NCBI GenBank assembly: GCA_030590185.1
Contig: JAUUZB010000177.1
Coordinates: 1 to 7,185 of the forward strand
From: Deltaproteobacteria bacterium
GTDB taxonomy: Bacteria; Myxococcota; XYA12-FULL-58-9; JAUUZB01
Length of the DNA: 7,185 nucleotides
Direction: 5' to 3'
The notes under the pieces are model-generated. The model searched no databases, was not told where the DNA came from, and saw nothing but the letters and a program-made list of their open reading frames with translations. Position 1 is the first letter of the stretch. Each line of letters begins with the position of its first letter. The position numbers and the translations under genes are program-made. Shown one piece after another: positions 5,775 through 7,185 of the stretch.

Positions 5775-6800
5775 TCAGTCGTCCGATGCGGTGACGTGGT
5801 ACCCGGTGACCCCCGGGCTCCAGACCACTTCGCTCAGGCCCGGCGTGCCGGACGTGTCCCATTGTTCGGCGACGTATCCGGCGGTCGGCAGATCGGCCCA
5901 ACGGAAGGACTCGAATACCTTCCAGTTGAGGCGCGCCCAATGATTGGCGCTGCTGGTCTGATCGATGGGCAACGGATTGGTGAAGGGGAAGGTCATGGTG
6001 TACTCGCCGCCCGTCGTGTCGTGCACGATGCCGCCGCCGCTGGGCAGGTCGAGCCACACCCAGGGGATCTCGATATCGGTGCTGCCTGACACGAAACGCA
6101 CCGTGCCGCCGCCAGCCAGGTAGGGGACGCCGAAATAGGTGCCGTCGGAATAGGCGCGGAAGAAGGTGTACTCCCCGGCCAGGGTGCCAACGCCATGGTA
6201 GGTGCCGTCCACGGTGTAGCGCGCCCAGTCCACCTTGGTGCGGCCATGGGTATAGGTCCCGGTGGCCATGGTGGAGGTGTCGCAGCTGCCCACCAGGTTG
6301 TCTCCGGCCATGTCCGCCACCACCGGGTCGGCGTGCTCAAAGCAGAGCACTGGATTGGGATCGTCCACCGCGGTCAGGGCGTAGTAGCGACTCAAGGCGA
6401 TCTCGTAATTGACCGGCGTCTGCCCCGCCAGGCCGTCGACAAAGGTCTCCGGCGTGTGATCGCCAGCGAAATAGATATCGATGGTGCCCGGAGCACCGCC
6501 GCCGGTGCCGCCACCACCGACCCCGCCACCGCCGCCGCCACCACCGACCCCGCCACCGCCCCCGGTGCCGCCACCCCCGACCCCGCCACCGCCGCCGGTG
6601 CCGCCACCACCGACCCCGCCACCGCCACCGCCACCGCCACCGACTCCGCCACCGCCACCGACCCCGCCGCCGCCACCGCCACCCTCTGTCCCACCGCCGC
6701 AGGCGCCGAGGGCCAGAGTACCCGCCATGACCAGGAGCATTCGCCAGAAACCGTAGCCACCAGAGCGAGGCGTCGCCCTGGCATGCCAACCCGCGCTCAC
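5775..6800 (-). CDS. Lipoprotein with polyglycine linker and unrecognised C-terminal domain
   Basis: Predicted exported lipoprotein of 341 residues from GTG 6800. The signal peptide has a basic N-region (HARATPR, then FWR), a hydrophobic core, and the lipobox LGAC with Cys34. Residues 35-102 are almost pure glycine broken by Val and Thr. The folded part at 105-341 is rich in aromatic residues and Gly, with two cysteines (153 and 173), repeated Asp-Gly-Thr-Tyr motifs (DGTYHGVGTLAGEYTF, DGTYFGVPYLAGG) suggesting a beta-meander, and a C-terminal tail VVWSPGVTGYHV. I do not recognise the domain. GTG 6800 is chosen because GGAGG lies 7 nt upstream and it gives a sensible signal peptide. Alternatives are GTG 6920, coupled to the upstream stop and adding 40 Gly/Arg-rich residues ahead of the signal, and ATG 6740, which leaves a signal peptide with no basic residue. 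Confidence 0.8.
   Translation of the reverse strand: MSAGWHARATPRSGGYGFWRMLLVMAGTLALGACGGGTEGGGGGGGVGGGGGVGGGGGGGGGVGGGGTGGGGGVGGGGTGGGGGVGGGGGGGGVGGGGTGGGAPGTIDIYFAGDHTPETFVDGLAGQTPVNYEIALSRYYALTAVDDPNPVLCFEHADPVVADMAGDNLVGSCDTSTMATGTYTHGRTKVDWARYTVDGTYHGVGTLAGEYTFFRAYSDGTYFGVPYLAGGGTVRFVSGSTDIEIPWVWLDLPSGGGIVHDTTGGEYTMTFPFTNPLPIDQTSSANHWARLNWKVFESFRWADLPTAGYVAEQWDTSGTPGLSEVVWSPGVTGYHVTASDD
6495..6698 (-). repeat. Polyglycine-encoding low-complexity tract
   Basis: GGT/GGC/GGG-type codons encode 68 residues, 57 of them glycine. After an initial Thr-Glu the rest contains only Gly, Val and Thr. Part of it repeats an 11-residue period (five Gly, Val, four Gly, Thr; 33 bp). It joins the lipid anchor to the folded domain. 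The complementary strand reads as a proline-rich frame, which I regard as a shadow. Confidence 0.85.
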
Positions 6801-6976
6801 GGTTGCGCCTCCGCCGCGAAGACCGCCTCGCCCCTGGCTCCCACCCACTCCCGCGCTCGCGGTTGCGCCTCCGCCGCGAAGACCGCCTCGTCCTTGGTTC
6901 CCCCCCACTCCCGCGCTCACGGTTGCGCCTCCGCCGCGAAGACCGCCTCGCCCTTGGCTCTCGCCCACTCCCGCGC
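6790..6976 (-). repeat. Three tandem 60-bp repeats spanning an operon junction
   Basis: Three copies (6790-6849, 6850-6909, 6910-6969) plus a 7-bp partial copy at 6970-6976, differing pairwise at 3 to 5 of 60 positions. Each unit holds the 3' coding end of the upstream LPP20-like gene, a GGAGG ribosome-binding site and the stop/start overlap. Copies 1 (right-most) and 3 keep GTGA; copy 2 has GCGA, removing both the stop and the start. Sixty bp is 20 codons, so copy-number change leaves the downstream frame intact. Confidence 0.92.
6808..6812 (-). promoter_or_regulatory. Ribosome-binding site for GTG 6800, repeated at 6928-6932
   Basis: GGAGG on the minus strand, 7 nt before GTG 6800. Because it lies in the 60-bp repeat, an identical site precedes GTG 6920 (GGAGG at 6932-6928). 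A third lies in the middle copy, where the start codon is mutated to GCG. Confidence 0.6.
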
Positions 6977-7185
6977 CCCCTCGTCGAGGCCATCAGCGCC
7001 AGCGGCGCTCGCCGTGGCGTCCGCGAGGCTGACCTTGGCCAGGGCGTAGACCGTGCCGTCCGGATGGGTCCAGTGGGCGACGATCGAGGCGCCGCGCAGG
7101 ACAGCTTTGGCGTAGGTGCGCACCGTCTCTTCGCCCGCTTGCTCCGCATCGCTCATGTAGTCCTTCATCAGGGACTGGCTGTAGA
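6917..7185 (-). CDS. LPP20-like envelope protein, C-terminal fragment (5' end beyond window)
   Basis: An open frame enters from the right edge and stops at TGA 6919-6917. The ATG at 7168 lies inside the coding region and is probably not the start, since the frame stays open upstream. Visible residues include SQSLMKDYMSDAEQAGE and then LRGASIVAHWTHPDGTVYALAKVSL. The W-x-x-P-D-G-T-V-Y-A-L-A pattern is what I know from LPP20-family proteins, lipoproteins or periplasmic proteins named after a Helicobacter pylori lipoprotein, whose molecular role is poorly defined. A short Ala-rich tail ends EAVFAAEAQP. Its stop overlaps GTG 6920 as GTGA, a classic sign of translational coupling to the downstream lipoprotein gene. 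The last 17 codons and the stop lie inside the first 60-bp repeat. Family assignment rests on a short stretch only. Confidence 0.72.
   Translation of the reverse strand, partial: YSQSLMKDYMSDAEQAGEETVRTYAKAVLRGASIVAHWTHPDGTVYALAKVSLADATASAAGADGLDEGAREWARAKGEAVFAAEAQP

Noticed and set aside
6481..6756. Proline-rich plus-strand open frame of 91 codons
   Set aside because: It is the complement of the polyglycine tract, ends soon after it, and has no ribosome-binding site or flanking domain.
6790..6976. CRISPR array
   Set aside because: The 60-bp units are directly adjacent, with no unique spacers of constant length between them and no cas genes nearby.
6195..7049. 284-codon plus-strand open frame with repeated RGCASAAKTASP segments
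   Set aside because: The apparent protein repeats are only the complement of the 60-bp tandem repeat and the glycine tract; the minus-strand genes explain the region.

Overview
The window is a GC-rich piece of bacterial chromosome. The gene content suggests a member of the Myxococcota (former Deltaproteobacteria) or a close relative. The clues are a run of lipoproteins with glycine/threonine-rich spacers just after the lipidated cysteine, a near-consensus sigma-54 promoter, and a spermidine-synthase-like protein with its own membrane domain. This assignment is inference from style; no rRNA or marker gene fixes the taxon. No tRNA, rRNA, CRISPR array, insertion sequence or phage gene is visible.

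Layout, left to right: (1) minus strand 1-650, the N-terminal membrane half of a fused transmembrane/spermidine-synthase-like protein, cut by the left edge; (2) plus strand 684-1787, truD, tRNA pseudouridine-13 synthase, divergent from the first gene; (3) 1788-1990, a convergent intergenic region holding a short tandem duplication over the truD stop, an 86-bp element bounded by 11-bp inverted repeats, and a hairpin downstream of the next gene; (4) minus strand 3580-1991, a VWA-domain lipoprotein related to YfbK, with a strong Shine-Dalgarno and a sigma-54-type -24/-12 promoter; (5) minus strand 5658-3730, a 642-residue cysteine-rich lipoprotein of unknown function whose C-terminal half is a duplicated ten-cysteine module; (6) minus strand 6800-5775, a lipoprotein with a long polyglycine linker and an unrecognised globular domain; (7) minus strand 7185-6917, the C-terminal end of an LPP20-like protein cut by the right edge.

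The four minus-strand genes from 7185 down to 1991 run head to tail. The first two are joined by a GTGA stop/start overlap. That junction, including its ribosome-binding site, lies in a 60-bp unit present three times in tandem, so the downstream gene has several in-frame candidate starts. Three of the four genes encode exported lipoproteins and the fourth resembles an LPP20 envelope protein, so the cluster looks like a cell-envelope locus. The VWA gene can probably be expressed separately from its own promoter. Whether the products work together is not shown by the sequence. truD and the spermidine-synthase-like gene look like unrelated flanking genes.
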